Positions 44,609 through 53,655 of a DNA stretch of 64,000 nt are shown here, piece after piece. This DNA comes from Sulfitobacter sp. SK011 (GTDB lineage: Bacteria > Pseudomonadota > Alphaproteobacteria > Rhodobacterales > Rhodobacteraceae): the NCBI RefSeq assembly GCF_003352065.1, contig NZ_CP025803.1, forward strand, positions 3,836,001-3,900,000, given 5' to 3'. The translations under genes and the position numbers were made by a program. Position 1 is the first letter of the stretch; every line of letters begins with the position of its first letter. The notes under the pieces are model-generated. The model was not told the DNA's origin. It saw only the letters and a list, made by a program, of their open reading frames with translations, and made no database searches.

Positions 44609-44974
44609 TCAGGCCGCCAGCGCATCCTGTGCCTGCTTGACGATCATGCCAAACGCTTCGGGCTCATGTACGGCCAGATCGGCCAGAACCTTGCGGTCAA
44701 CCTCGATACCGGCCAGCGACAGACCGTTGATGAAACGGCTGTATGTCAGCGCTTCGTCGTGGCTGCGCACAGCGGCGTTGATCCGCTGGATCCACAGCGC
44801 GCGGAAGTTGCGCTTGCGATTCTTGCGGTCACGTGTGGCGTATTGGTTGGCCTTGTCGACCGCCTGCGTGGCGACCTTAAAGACGTTCTTGCGACGACCA
44901 TAATAACCTTTGGCGGCTTTGATGATCTTCTTGTGACGGGCGTGGGTGACTGTGCCACCTTTTGTACGGGACAT
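44609..44974 (-). CDS. rplT: 50S ribosomal protein L20
   Basis: A 121-residue, strongly basic ribosomal protein, bL20, that binds 23S rRNA early in assembly. The sequence [35 protein letters not shown], then [26 protein letters not shown], is textbook. It follows rpmI by 15 bases on the same strand in the usual rpmI-rplT pair. An infC gene, often before rpmI, is not seen upstream. Confidence 0.97.
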   Translation of the reverse strand: MSRTKGGTVTHARHKKIIKAAKGYYGRRKNVFKVATQAVDKANQYATRDRKNRKRNFRALWIQRINAAVRSHDEALTYSRFINGLSLAGIEVDRKVLADLAVHEPEAFGMIVKQAQDALAA

Positions 44975-44989
44975 CTCGGCTCTCCTTTA

Positions 44990-45190
44990 TCAGCGGTCGT
45001 AGGGCATAAAGCCCTTGATGATTTTTGCATCTGGCTCAGACAATGCTGATGTGCCGCGTGCGTTACGGATGAATTTCTTGCTCCGCTTAATCATGCCATG
45101 CTGTTTGCCAGCCTGGCCGCCGATGACCTTACCGGTCGCCGAGATCTTAAAGCGCTTTTTAGCGCTCGATTTCGTCTTCATCTTGGGCAT
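44990..45190 (-). CDS. rpmI: 50S ribosomal protein L35
   Basis: A 66-residue basic ribosomal protein, bL35, recognised by [22 protein letters not shown] and the [22 protein letters not shown] stretch. ATG at the end near 45190 has GGAGACGG before it. It is transcribed first in rpmI-rplT-pheS. The 283 bases upstream hold no gene I could support and presumably contain the promoter. Confidence 0.96.
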   Translation of the reverse strand: MPKMKTKSSAKKRFKISATGKVIGGQAGKQHGMIKRSKKFIRNARGTSALSEPDAKIIKGFMPYDR

Positions 45191-45473
45191 TTCCGTCTCC
45201 TATAGTTCAGATCGGTTAACGCGCATCTCGGCATGCCACTTTGGCCGGACGGGCGGTTGAAAGCTGGCGTATAGGCGGGATGGAAATGTTTGGCAAGTGG
45301 TGGAATCCCATCGTTTTGTCGCACCGGGCATGCGTACCAGGGCAATATCCGGCACCAATAGCAAACCATCTGATGGATTGGTGGCTCATCCCTCCAGAAT
45401 CATGCAGGTCGGCTATGCAGACATAGTTGCCGTTGACTGCAACGTTTTCTTCGGTGTGCGCTGGGGCCTTTGC

Positions 45474-47432
45474 CTATTCATTTATCAAGGCCTCCAACAA
45501 TAGTTCATTGCCTCTTCCCGACAAATGCACATGGTCAGCAAACAGTGGTATGCCATCCTTGCTCATATGACAGACCTCTGAATCGCAGAACACATCTGTC
45601 AGTTTGATGAGCGTTACATCGTTCGTTTGAGCGACTTTGTTCAAAAGAGAAATTGTTCTTTTTGCGCGAGCATCGAACCGACCGCGTGCAAGCTGCTCTA
45701 ACGGTTGTTCAAACCGGATTTTCTTGATCATTTCATTTGGCACCGAATATGGAAATTCAGGAGGTGCGCCAATGATGACCACGTGGTGACGGGGAGCGAT
45801 TGCTTTGAGCAATGCATTTAAAGCGTCTCCGAAGACTGTTATTGTTTCCGCATTGATGGCCTTAAAATTCGCATCTACTAGATCAACTTTGCCGGATTCC
45901 CCCCACATGTTGTTTCGTACCCCTTCTGCGTAGTGCGGCCAACGAGCAAACAGAAAAACGTCTGTCGCTGGAGCCGATTTGAGGGTGTCGAGCACCCTCA
46001 AATTCAGTGCCAGACATCCCGACGCTTTCGGTACATCCCGAACGACACCAAGCAACGGTGGACAGCCGGGCGTTGCATAGACTGCACCGGATGTTTGACG
46101 ACGTTCAGCTAGCGCCTCAAATGCTGGTAACGCGCTGAGCGCCATGCTGTCGCCCCACAGCAAAATTGGCCGTTTTTCTAAATTCAAAACACCAAACGCG
46201 CAAAGGCCTTCCCCTGAGTTTTGATACCAGCACTGATCCGGCATTTCGGTCGCAAAATTTCCAGCTTCCTGGATCTTTTTAAAGCGGGCATATTCGTCGG
46301 TGTCAGTATTGCTGCCACGCATCGAAAGGGCTCCAGCCAGACCCGCCAAGACCAACGTTTGGGCAGCAAACAGGCTAAAAAGAAATCCGCGCTTTCCGGA
46401 GGTTGATATTTTTCGGATTGGTTGTTCAACCATGTGGTGTGATAGGGCACCCATCCCAAAAGACACCAAAATTGCCAGAACCCGGGTCTTGTCGCTAAAA
46501 TCACCACCAACATATTGATAAAAAACAATGATTGGCCAATGCCACAGATACGTCCCATACGAAATTTTCCCCAAGTACCTAGGAATGCGGCTGGACAGCA
46601 CGCGCGCTAAAAATGAATGCATAGGAAATGCTGATAACAGCATCAGGGCAGTACCAAAGGTTGGAGCCAATGCCCAAAGGCCGGGGTGCACTGCCCCTTC
46701 GTGCATGATAAATGTAGGGGCAACCATCATCACCGATCCAATCAGCGGCAGGCCAAAAAGCTTGATCGGCCGTGGCATGCGTTGCAACGCAATAAATGTC
46801 AGCCCACCAAGCGCCAATTGCCACACCCGCAAAAGGCTAGAGAAGTACCGAGCATCTTGTGAATAAATTTTAGAACCTGAAAATAAAGTGATCGAAAGCG
46901 AGATGGCAAAAGCTACACAAAGCAGCAAAACAAAGTTCCGGGCGCGAAAATTCAGACACGCAATGGCCAGCGGCAAGGCAATGTAAAACTGCTCTTCTAT
47001 TGACAAGGACCAAGTGTGTAGAAATGGGTTCATCTCGGCGGATGGCGCAAAATAACCAGCTTCATTCATCAATAAGATGTTGTTTGTAAATGTGATACTG
47101 CCCAGCAAATTTTGCACGACGACGTACATTTCAAGCGGGCTAAAAACGACGTAGGCGGCACCTCCCGTGACAAGAAAACAGGCAAAGGCTGCGGTACTGA
47201 GTCGGCGAATGCGACGGGCAAAAAAATCTAGGGCAGAAAACCTGTCTTTTTTCAGCGAGATATAGATTTGACCGCAAATCAGGTAGCCCGACAGCACAAA
47301 GAAGATGTCCACACCGGTGAAACCACCCGCCCAATCTGAAAAACCAAGATGGAAGAACAAAACCACAGTAATTGCGAGGAAACGAAGGCCATCGATTTCC
47401 GGACGGTAGGATAATGGACTTGCCGGTGTCAT
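45474..47432 (-). CDS. Acyltransferase-3/SGNH-hydrolase fusion (OafA/YrhL family)
   Basis: A membrane O-acetyltransferase of about 652 residues. The first 370 residues form the acyltransferase-3 domain with ten or so membrane helices; motifs are PEIDGLRFLAITVVLFFHLG, GVDIFFVLSGYLI and HTWSLSIEEQFYIALPL. The C-terminal 250 residues form a periplasmic SGNH domain with ILLWGDSMALSALPAFE (Gly-Asp-Ser) and FADHVHLSGRGNELL (Asp-x-x-His). Such proteins acetylate LPS, O-antigen or exopolysaccharide sugars. The gene is visibly richer in A and T than neighbours, suggesting transfer. The start at 47430-47432 is chosen for its AAAGG site over the upstream TTG. Confidence 0.88.
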   Translation of the reverse strand: MTPASPLSYRPEIDGLRFLAITVVLFFHLGFSDWAGGFTGVDIFFVLSGYLICGQIYISLKKDRFSALDFFARRIRRLSTAAFACFLVTGGAAYVVFSPLEMYVVVQNLLGSITFTNNILLMNEAGYFAPSAEMNPFLHTWSLSIEEQFYIALPLAIACLNFRARNFVLLLCVAFAISLSITLFSGSKIYSQDARYFSSLLRVWQLALGGLTFIALQRMPRPIKLFGLPLIGSVMMVAPTFIMHEGAVHPGLWALAPTFGTALMLLSAFPMHSFLARVLSSRIPRYLGKISYGTYLWHWPIIVFYQYVGGDFSDKTRVLAILVSFGMGALSHHMVEQPIRKISTSGKRGFLFSLFAAQTLVLAGLAGALSMRGSNTDTDEYARFKKIQEAGNFATEMPDQCWYQNSGEGLCAFGVLNLEKRPILLWGDSMALSALPAFEALAERRQTSGAVYATPGCPPLLGVVRDVPKASGCLALNLRVLDTLKSAPATDVFLFARWPHYAEGVRNNMWGESGKVDLVDANFKAINAETITVFGDALNALLKAIAPRHHVVIIGAPPEFPYSVPNEMIKKIRFEQPLEQLARGRFDARAKRTISLLNKVAQTNDVTLIKLTDVFCDSEVCHMSKDGIPLFADHVHLSGRGNELLLEALINE

Positions 47433-47694
47433 ATCGATGGCCTTTATTCTTTTTGACAATGAGGGGGGCAGCCAACTTATCCGGTTTTCGGTTCGTCAGT
47501 GGTTTGCAACCTATTCGTTTGCTGAGCGGCTACAGTGGAAAAGACGAGATTTCAAGATTGCTTATGTCGCATGATTTGGGTCGTAATTCGATCAAATAGT
47601 TTTCTCGTGTGTTATCAGTTTTTCGTCTCCATATGACCGAATGGGCTCCAACCCGACATCGGCTCATAACGACCTGCACCTAGGAAGATTTCTG

Positions 47695-48280
47695 TCAAGT
47701 GGATGACGCCTGCATCGCCTCGCGCAAAATGGTTTCAACCTCTGGCCGCTTGCTGCTTTTGGCACAGTCTGCTGGTGCATCGAACCCGTAATCACAATCT
47801 CGCAAATTCGGGTCCGCCCCAAGGGCAAGAAAATGCCGGACCACTTCGGGCGATGACCAATGCGCGGCCGCATGCAGGGGGGTCTTGTCCAAAGTCAGAC
47901 TTTGATTGATGTCTGCACCCTCGCGCACCAACAAATTGACAATCTCAATCACGCGCTTCACCGCATTCCCGGCTGACAACCGCGCGTCCTCATCGTCCCA
48001 CAGGGCGGCATTTGCTTCAAATTGAAGCGCTGAAGTAAGGGCGCATTCCCCCTCATCGTCCTGGTAATTTATCGCAGGTTTCTTACTCAATACCCATTCG
48101 ATGGCCGCCAGATTTCCGCAATCCACAGCATGGGTCAGCCAATGCCGCCCCAGCCAACCGTCTTTTCCGTGTGGAAAAGAACTGAAAATGGGTCAACTCT
48201 TCGAGCCGCCTAATGTCACCGTCACCCATCGCATTCCAAATGGTTTCGAAGAATGTGATGGCGTGATTATTTTCAGACAA
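47695..48280 (-). pseudogene. Ankyrin-repeat protein gene with a +1 frameshift
   Basis: Two overlapping frames on the minus strand read as one gene. The first frame, from 48280, gives MSENNHAITFFETIWNAMGD and ends its sensible part in THFQFFS. The second continues with PHGKDGWLGRHWLTHAVDCG, then NLAAIEWVLSKKPAINYQDD, and an ankyrin repeat-like block TPLHAAAHWSSPEVVRHFLALGADP. Removing one T from the TTTT tract near 48170 joins the two as FQFFPHGKDGW. The total would be about 195 residues, with two to three repeats. It could be a broken gene, a sequencing error or a strand-slippage switch. Start is not certain (TTG at 48280; an ATG at 48229 is an alternative). Confidence 0.65.
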
Positions 48281-48316
48281 GGCGGATCGTTCTTTCGGGA
48301 TATTTGGTTGCCCGCG

Positions 48317-48541
48317 TCAAAGCAAATACCGGCCGATGACGTTCACAAAGATATCGGGGATCTGATCCAAGGAAATCCCGTTGGGCTTGTTCTGCGCCGC
48401 GTAGACAATCAAGCTTCCCGCGATCAATATCGTTATCGCTGATGCCCGTGGTGCACGCCGATCTGAAAACGCTGAAAGTACAGAGGGCACCGACAATACG
48501 CCCAGAACAATACCTATCACCAATGCAAGATCGTGATCCAT
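48317..48541 (-). CDS. Small membrane protein next to pyruvate kinase
   Basis: A 74-residue protein with two hydrophobic segments: LALVIGIVLGVLSVPSVLSAF near the N-terminus and SAITILIAGSLIVYAAQN in the middle. The C-terminal tail is polar. I have the impression that similar proteins lie beside pyk in Rhodobacterales. Function unknown. The stop of the pyk gene is 28 bases from its ATG, in the same direction, so it is the second gene of that transcript. A TTG-started overlapping frame is not preferred. Confidence 0.7.
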   Translation of the reverse strand: MDHDLALVIGIVLGVLSVPSVLSAFSDRRAPRASAITILIAGSLIVYAAQNKPNGISLDQIPDIFVNVIGRYLL

Positions 48542-48569
48542 ACAATTTCCTCACCCATATAGGGAGAGT

Positions 48570-50015
48570 CTACTCTGGATCAGACGAAAAAATCAAACGT
48601 TCGTCACATGGGGCGACTCGCAGAATGTTGGTACTACCTGGGGTGTTAAATGGCACACCTGCGGTCACAACAATCAGATCATCTGGACCTGCAAACCCTT
48701 CTGAACGCGCGGCTTTCGCTGCATTGACCACAGCCGCCTTAAAGCGATCCAATTCCTCAGTGATCACGCAATTCGTGCCCCAGCTCAGCGCCAGCCGCCG
48801 TGCGGTTCTGACAATCGGCGTCAGGGCAATGATCGGCACCCGTGGCCGTTCACGTGCCGTCAAAAGGGCGGTTGTCCCGCTATGCGTGAAACAACAGATC
48901 GCCTTGATGTCGGTGGTTTCGGCAATCTCGCGTGCGGCGGCCACAATGCCATCCGCAACGGTCATCCGGTCCGCTGTGCGGCTTGCCTCAATGATCTGGG
49001 TATAGGTCGGGTCAGCCTCGACCTCCTGCGCGACATTATCCATCGTGGTCACAGCCTCAATCGGATAATCGCCCGCCGCCGATTCCGCGCTGAGCATCAC
49101 CGCATCAGCACCTTCATAAATCGCTGTCGCCACATCGCTGACTTCGGCACGCGTCGGCATCGGGCTTTCGATCATGCTTTCCAGCATTTGCGTTGCCACG
49201 ATCACGGGCTTTGCCGCTGCACGGCATTTGCGCACAAGTCGTTTCTGGATTGGCGGCACGTTCTGAACCGGCAGTTCCACACCCAGATCACCGCGGGCAA
49301 CCATGATGCCGTCGCTTACGGCCAGAATGTCATCGAACCGCTCGACCGCATTGGGTTTTTCGATCTTCGACAGGATCGCCGCCCGGCCCTTGACCAGCAA
49401 CCGCGCCTCTTCAACGTCGGCGGGGCGCTGCACAAACGACAGCGCCAACCAGTCAACGCCAAGGCCACAGGCAAATTCCAGATCGGCCCGGTCTTTGTCA
49501 GACAACGCGGCCAACGGCAGTTCCACATCGGGCACATTGACGCCCTTGCGGTTCGATATGATTCCCCCCGTCACAACAACACAATCGGCAAAATCAGGGC
49601 CACATTCGCGCACTTTCAAACGGATTTTTCCGTCATTCACCAACAGAGACGCACCGGGTTCAAGGGCTGCAAAAATCTCAGGATGCGGCAGGCAGACCCG
49701 ACTTGAATCGCCTTCAGCCTCATCAAGGTCCAGACGAAATGCCGCCCCTTCAACCAGCTGTTCACTGTCGCCAGAAAACACGCCCACCCGCAGCTTGGGA
49801 CCCTGCAGATCCGCCAGAATACCGATTGTGCTGCCTGTGGTTTCCTCAACCTTGCGAATGATCTCGTGCTTGATGCGGATCTCTTCGTGACTGCCATGGC
49901 TCATGTTCAGGCGAAAAACATCCGCGCCCGCATTGTGCAGCGCCTCGATCATCTCATAAGTGTCAGATGCTGGTCCAAGCGTTGCGACGATCTTTACATT
50001 GCGAAGGCGTCTCAT
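48570..50015 (-). CDS. pyk: Pyruvate kinase
   Basis: A 481-residue glycolytic enzyme that makes pyruvate and ATP from phosphoenolpyruvate and ADP. It begins MRRLRNVKIVATLGPASDTY. Active-site segments are FRLNMSHGSHEE, LVNDGKIRLKV, ILSKIEKPNAVERFDDI with the catalytic Lys and MVARGDLGVELPVQNVP. The C-terminal allosteric domain ends in a divergent tail. ATG at 50013-50015 has AAGGA at eight bases; the longer open frame lacks it. It is divergent from the N-formylglutamate amidohydrolase gene and leads a two-gene transcript with the small membrane protein. Confidence 0.95.
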   Translation of the reverse strand: MRRLRNVKIVATLGPASDTYEMIEALHNAGADVFRLNMSHGSHEEIRIKHEIIRKVEETTGSTIGILADLQGPKLRVGVFSGDSEQLVEGAAFRLDLDEAEGDSSRVCLPHPEIFAALEPGASLLVNDGKIRLKVRECGPDFADCVVVTGGIISNRKGVNVPDVELPLAALSDKDRADLEFACGLGVDWLALSFVQRPADVEEARLLVKGRAAILSKIEKPNAVERFDDILAVSDGIMVARGDLGVELPVQNVPPIQKRLVRKCRAAAKPVIVATQMLESMIESPMPTRAEVSDVATAIYEGADAVMLSAESAAGDYPIEAVTTMDNVAQEVEADPTYTQIIEASRTADRMTVADGIVAAAREIAETTDIKAICCFTHSGTTALLTARERPRVPIIALTPIVRTARRLALSWGTNCVITEELDRFKAAVVNAAKAARSEGFAGPDDLIVVTAGVPFNTPGSTNILRVAPCDERLIFSSDPE

Positions 50016-50125
50016 ATTGTGCGTCCTTGTTCGGTTCACGGGCCGGAGTCCCGCTATGTTAGCGGTAACAATCATTTCAGAGGGGCTTACCCGCCCCAGC
50101 GATACAAGTCAAAGGTTTCACATAA

Positions 50126-50863
50126 ATGACGTACCTTCCATACCATATTGAGGGGGCTGACCGATCCGGCCGCTGGTTGGTGACATGTGATCACGCGACC
50201 AATACCGTGCCCCCTGATATTGCCGGCGGTGACCTTGGGCTAAGTGCTGCGGACATGGCCCGGCACATCGCATATGATGTTGGTGCTGCGGGTGTCGCGC
50301 GCGCTCTGGCAACCTTGCTTGACAGCCCCGCCATTCTGTCCAACTTTTCCCGGCTTGCGATTGATCCGAACCGCGGCGAAGACGACCCCACATTGTTGAT
50401 GCGGCTCTATGATGGCACCATCGTTCCCGCCAATCGCCATGCCGATGCTGCCGAAATCGAACATCGCCTGAACCTGTGCTATCGGCCCTACCACGATGCC
50501 TTGGCGAAGCTGGCCGCGCGCCCGGCAACGGTGATTTTGTCGATCCACAGCTTCACACCAAAGCTGCAAGGCAAATACATCCGCCCGTGGGAAATCGGCG
50601 TGCTTTACGCGCACGATGCCCGCATTGCCCGCCCCTTGATCGACCATCTGCATGCAGAGGCTGATCTGACGGTGGGCGACAATGAACCCTATTCCGGCCA
50701 CCTGCCCGGTGATGCAGTGGACCGCCACGCATTGCAACACGGCCGCCCCAATGCGTTAATTGAATTGCGCAACGACCTCATCGCCGATGAACCAAGCCAA
50801 CAGGCATGGGCCGCGCGCCTTGCGCCGATCCTTGAAACTGTTCTGGCACAAACCCAACTTTGA
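50126..50863 (+). CDS. N-formylglutamate amidohydrolase family protein
   Basis: A 245-residue metallohydrolase related to HutG of histidine breakdown and to predicted N-formylglutamate deformylases. It has WLVTCDHATNTVPPD, HIAYDVGAAGVARALATLLD and the metal-binding ILSIHSFTPKLQGK motif, as well as SNFSRLAIDPNRGEDDPTLL, the family core. No hut gene lies nearby, so the family member may act on other N-acyl amino acids. It is divergent from pyk and 17 bases before a DUF1244 gene. Confidence 0.87.
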   Translation: MTYLPYHIEGADRSGRWLVTCDHATNTVPPDIAGGDLGLSAADMARHIAYDVGAAGVARALATLLDSPAILSNFSRLAIDPNRGEDDPTLLMRLYDGTIVPANRHADAAEIEHRLNLCYRPYHDALAKLAARPATVILSIHSFTPKLQGKYIRPWEIGVLYAHDARIARPLIDHLHAEADLTVGDNEPYSGHLPGDAVDRHALQHGRPNALIELRNDLIADEPSQQAWAARLAPILETVLAQTQL

Positions 50864-50880
50864 CAAAAAAGGAGACCGCG

Positions 50881-51192
50881 ATGCCCAGCCAGACTGAAAT
50901 AGAACTCCAGGCCGCCGCATTCCGCCGCCTGCAAAAACACCTGATGCAGGACCGCACAGATGTGCAAAACATCGACATGATGAACCTCACCGGATTTTGC
51001 CGCAACTGCCTGTCGCGCTGGTATCAGGAGGCCGCGAACGAACGCGGGATCGAGATGGGCAAACAAGAGGCCCGCGAGCTGTTTTACGGCATGACCATGG
51101 ATGACTGGAAAGCAAAATATCAGACCGAAGCAGGCGATGCCCAGAAAGAAGCCTTCAAAACTGCGTTTGAGGAGAATGTAGGGAACAAGTGA
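50881..51192 (+). CDS. DUF1244 protein
   Basis: A 103-residue, helical protein of the DUF1244 family. The central NLTGFCRNCLSRWYQEAANERG stretch and the RELFYGMTMDDWKAKYQTEA segment are characteristic. There are two Cys in FCRNC that might bind metal or form a disulfide. Function unknown. An AAAGGAGA site precedes the ATG at 50881. It is likely transcribed with the amidohydrolase gene. Confidence 0.92.
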   Translation: MPSQTEIELQAAAFRRLQKHLMQDRTDVQNIDMMNLTGFCRNCLSRWYQEAANERGIEMGKQEARELFYGMTMDDWKAKYQTEAGDAQKEAFKTAFEENVGNK

Positions 51193-51309
51193 CAGGCTGG
51201 CGTTTCTGGCCCTGCAGTTTCGCAGGAATTGGCCGGGCTGCACCCAAAGCTGACAAGATAGACCAAAAAGGATACTATTGGGCCGGATGCCCAGAAATGC
51301 GAGTTGACC

Positions 51310-52182
51310 ATGTTCAATCCTACCGCCGTCGTTGCGTCAGAATTCGGGGATCATCTCGCTGAAACCTATCTACAGTATTTCTCGGGACGCAAAGCTGAAT
51401 ACGCCGCCTTCATCAGCGGCAGCGCACGCATGCTGCTTGAGCGGCTGGGCAATTCCGACGCTCTTTATCACAATGCCGAACATACGATGATGGTCACACT
51501 CGTTGGTCAGCAAATCATCCGGGGCCAGTTGGTGACCCGCGCTGTCCAACCCGAAGACTGGCTGCATTACATCGTAGCGCTTTTGGTCCACGACATAGGC
51601 TACTCTCGTGACATCTGCGAAGGGGACACGGACACCGAGGTCGTTGTGAACGCGGCCGGTGACAAAATCTGTCCGCCACGCGGCGCGTCAGATGCCTTTC
51701 TTGCGCCCTATCACGTTGATCGTGGAAAAATGTATGCCCGTCGGCGCTTTGCAGGATCCGGTCTCATTGATGAAGAGAGGATCGCCGCCGCCATCGAATA
51801 CACCCGGTTTCCCGTGCCAGATGATCCGGCCTATGCCGACACAACGAGCGAACCGGCTCTGGTGCGCGCTGCCGACCTTATCGGACAGATCGCGGACCCG
51901 TTCTACCATCGCAAGATTGGCGGTCTTTTCAGTGAATTTGTCGAAACCGGTTTTGCGCAAAAACTTGGGTATGAGACGCCAATGGATTTGATGGAACAGT
52001 TTCCACAATTCTTCTGGCATCAAGTGCAGCCATTGATCGGCCCTGCGCTTGTGCATCTGGAGCAGACAATGGAAGGCAAGCAGTGGGTGGCACAGCTTTA
52101 TAATCACGTCTTTCAGGTATCCCATCGGGCCAGTTGCCTTGGACCGTTTCCGGGCGCGAAGGGTCGAGAGGAACCGGAATAG
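51310..52182 (+). CDS. HD-domain protein
   Basis: A 290-residue protein of the HD metal-dependent phosphohydrolase superfamily. Metal ligands are visible as LYHNAEHTMMVTLVG (first His) and IVALLVHDIGYSRDIC (His-Asp), near residues 56-105. A later Asp lies in VRAADLIGQIADPFY. The second half is mostly helical, with a GFAQKLGYETPMDLMEQFPQ segment. The substrate is unknown. The TTG at 51304 also fits, but ATG at 51310 is preferred. The gene has a separate upstream region of 117 bases. Confidence 0.82.
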   Translation: MFNPTAVVASEFGDHLAETYLQYFSGRKAEYAAFISGSARMLLERLGNSDALYHNAEHTMMVTLVGQQIIRGQLVTRAVQPEDWLHYIVALLVHDIGYSRDICEGDTDTEVVVNAAGDKICPPRGASDAFLAPYHVDRGKMYARRRFAGSGLIDEERIAAAIEYTRFPVPDDPAYADTTSEPALVRAADLIGQIADPFYHRKIGGLFSEFVETGFAQKLGYETPMDLMEQFPQFFWHQVQPLIGPALVHLEQTMEGKQWVAQLYNHVFQVSHRASCLGPFPGAKGREEPE

Positions 52183-52215
52183 CCCGTCCGCAGAATTCCT
52201 GGGATCATGCCCAAG

Positions 52216-52677
52216 TTAAAACATATACAAAATCAACCAATCCGCCGTCAGGGCGGGCCGGGCCTCTCCCTCAATCTCCACCACGACATCAAAGCGGGTC
52301 ATCAGCTTGTCACCTCCGCGCACCGTCGCGTCAGACAGCACAAATCGCCCCCTGATCCGCGCACCGGACCGCACCGGAGTGATAAACCGCACCTTCTCGA
52401 ATCCATAATTCACCGACGCGCTTTGCCCCACCATCGCGGGCAACGCGGCATATGCCATCCCGGACATCATAGCCAGGGTCAGCATGCCATGCGCCACGGT
52501 GCCGCCGAACATCGTGTCAGCGGCGCGGACCGGGTCAATGTGGATAAACTGACGGTCCTCGGTCACTTCAGCAAAGGCATCAATGCGCGCCTGATCCATG
52601 GTAAACCACCCCGAATGGCCAATCTCGCGCCCCTGCGCTGCGATCATATCCTCTCGGGTGATGGATGTGGTCGTCAT
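52216..52677 (-). CDS. MaoC-family hydratase/thioesterase-like protein
   Basis: A 153-residue hot-dog fold protein. The R-hydratase motif is DRQFIHIDPVRAADTMFGGTVAHGMLTLAM, in which the Asp and His of the active site are visible. The rest, YGFEKVRFITPVRSGARIRGRFVL, is typical. Such enzymes hydrate enoyl-CoA esters in fatty acid, PHA or ethylmalonyl-CoA-type pathways. ATG at 52675-52677 has AGGAAAGGCAGAAC upstream. It is convergent with the HD-domain gene. Substrate unknown, though mcl1 two kilobases away works in the ethylmalonyl-CoA pathway. Confidence 0.87.
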   Translation of the reverse strand: MTTTSITREDMIAAQGREIGHSGWFTMDQARIDAFAEVTEDRQFIHIDPVRAADTMFGGTVAHGMLTLAMMSGMAYAALPAMVGQSASVNYGFEKVRFITPVRSGARIRGRFVLSDATVRGGDKLMTRFDVVVEIEGEARPALTADWLILYMF

Positions 52678-52792
52678 GTTCTGCCTTTCCTGCAATAGAC
52701 CCGGCGGATTTCAGGCGTCATTCAGCACAGTCGCAATACCGACAAAATACCGACGTTTTACAGCAGCGGTTCAAAGGGACATTCAATGCCCC

Positions 52793-53653
52793 TCAAACGG
52801 CCGCCTTGCGCATTTCATCCAGATAGATTTCACGCAGCCGCGGGGCCACTTTGCCCGGCGTCCCGTCACCCAAGGCAACCCCGTCAATCTCCACCACCGG
52901 CATCACAAATGCGCTGGCTGACGTGGTGAATGCTTCATCCGCGGCCTGTGCTTCGTCGATGGTAAAATTGCGTTCCTCAACCACCATCTGCGCCTCACGC
53001 GCAAACCGTAAAACAGCCGCGCGGGTGATGCCGTGCAGGATGTCATTGCTCAGCGCCCGGGTGATGATTTTGTTGCCCTTAACGATATAGGCATTGTTGC
53101 TGGTGCCTTCGGTGACAAAGCCATCCTCGACCATCCACGCATCATCACAGCCCGCTTTCTTGGCCATCATTTTGCCCATCGACGGATAGAGCAATTGCAC
53201 CGTCTTGATGTCACGGCGACCCCATCGGATGTCCTCGATGCTGATGATCTTTGCGCCTTTTTTGGCCGCAGGACTATCCGCCATGCCCGGTTTGCTCTGG
53301 GTAAACAAAACGATGGTTGGTTCGGTGGTTTCAGGATCGGGAAAGGCAAAGTCACGATCCCCATCCGAGCCGCGTGTGATCTGCAAATAGATCAACCCTT
53401 CGTCAATCTCATTCACGCGCACCAGTTCGCGGTGCACCTCCAACAGGTCGTCCTTGGAAATCGGGTTGCGCATCTGCAGCTCATTCAACGACCGGCTGAG
53501 CCGCACCGCATGGCCGTCAAAATCAATCAGCTTACCGTCCAGGACCGATGTGACCTCATAGACCCCATCTGCCATCAAAAATCCGCGATCAAAAATTGAG
53601 ATTTTTGCATCGGTTTCAGGAAGGTATTCGCCGTTTACATAGACTGTCCGCAT
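52793..53653 (-). CDS. dat: D-amino-acid aminotransferase (class IV)
   Basis: A 286-residue PLP enzyme of fold type IV. It starts MRTVYVNGEYLPETDAKISI. The pyridoxal lysine is in WGRRDIKTVQLLYP, at the position used by D-amino-acid transaminases. GRRDIKT, EGTSNNAYIVKGNKI and THILHGITR-like (NDILHGITRAAV) motifs complete the fold. The family transfers an amino group between D-alanine or D-glutamate and 2-oxo acids. ATG at 53651-53653 has GGGGA at five bases. It is only two bases after the epimerase gene, on the same strand, so both probably work on peptidoglycan-derived D-amino acids. Confidence 0.87.
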   Translation of the reverse strand: MRTVYVNGEYLPETDAKISIFDRGFLMADGVYEVTSVLDGKLIDFDGHAVRLSRSLNELQMRNPISKDDLLEVHRELVRVNEIDEGLIYLQITRGSDGDRDFAFPDPETTEPTIVLFTQSKPGMADSPAAKKGAKIISIEDIRWGRRDIKTVQLLYPSMGKMMAKKAGCDDAWMVEDGFVTEGTSNNAYIVKGNKIITRALSNDILHGITRAAVLRFAREAQMVVEERNFTIDEAQAADEAFTTSASAFVMPVVEIDGVALGDGTPGKVAPRLREIYLDEMRKAAV

Positions 53654-53655
53654 GT

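Noticed and set aside
45191..45473. Small ORFs or an L20-type leader upstream of rpmI
   Set aside because: No supported ORF and no clear paired structure; only a probable promoter.
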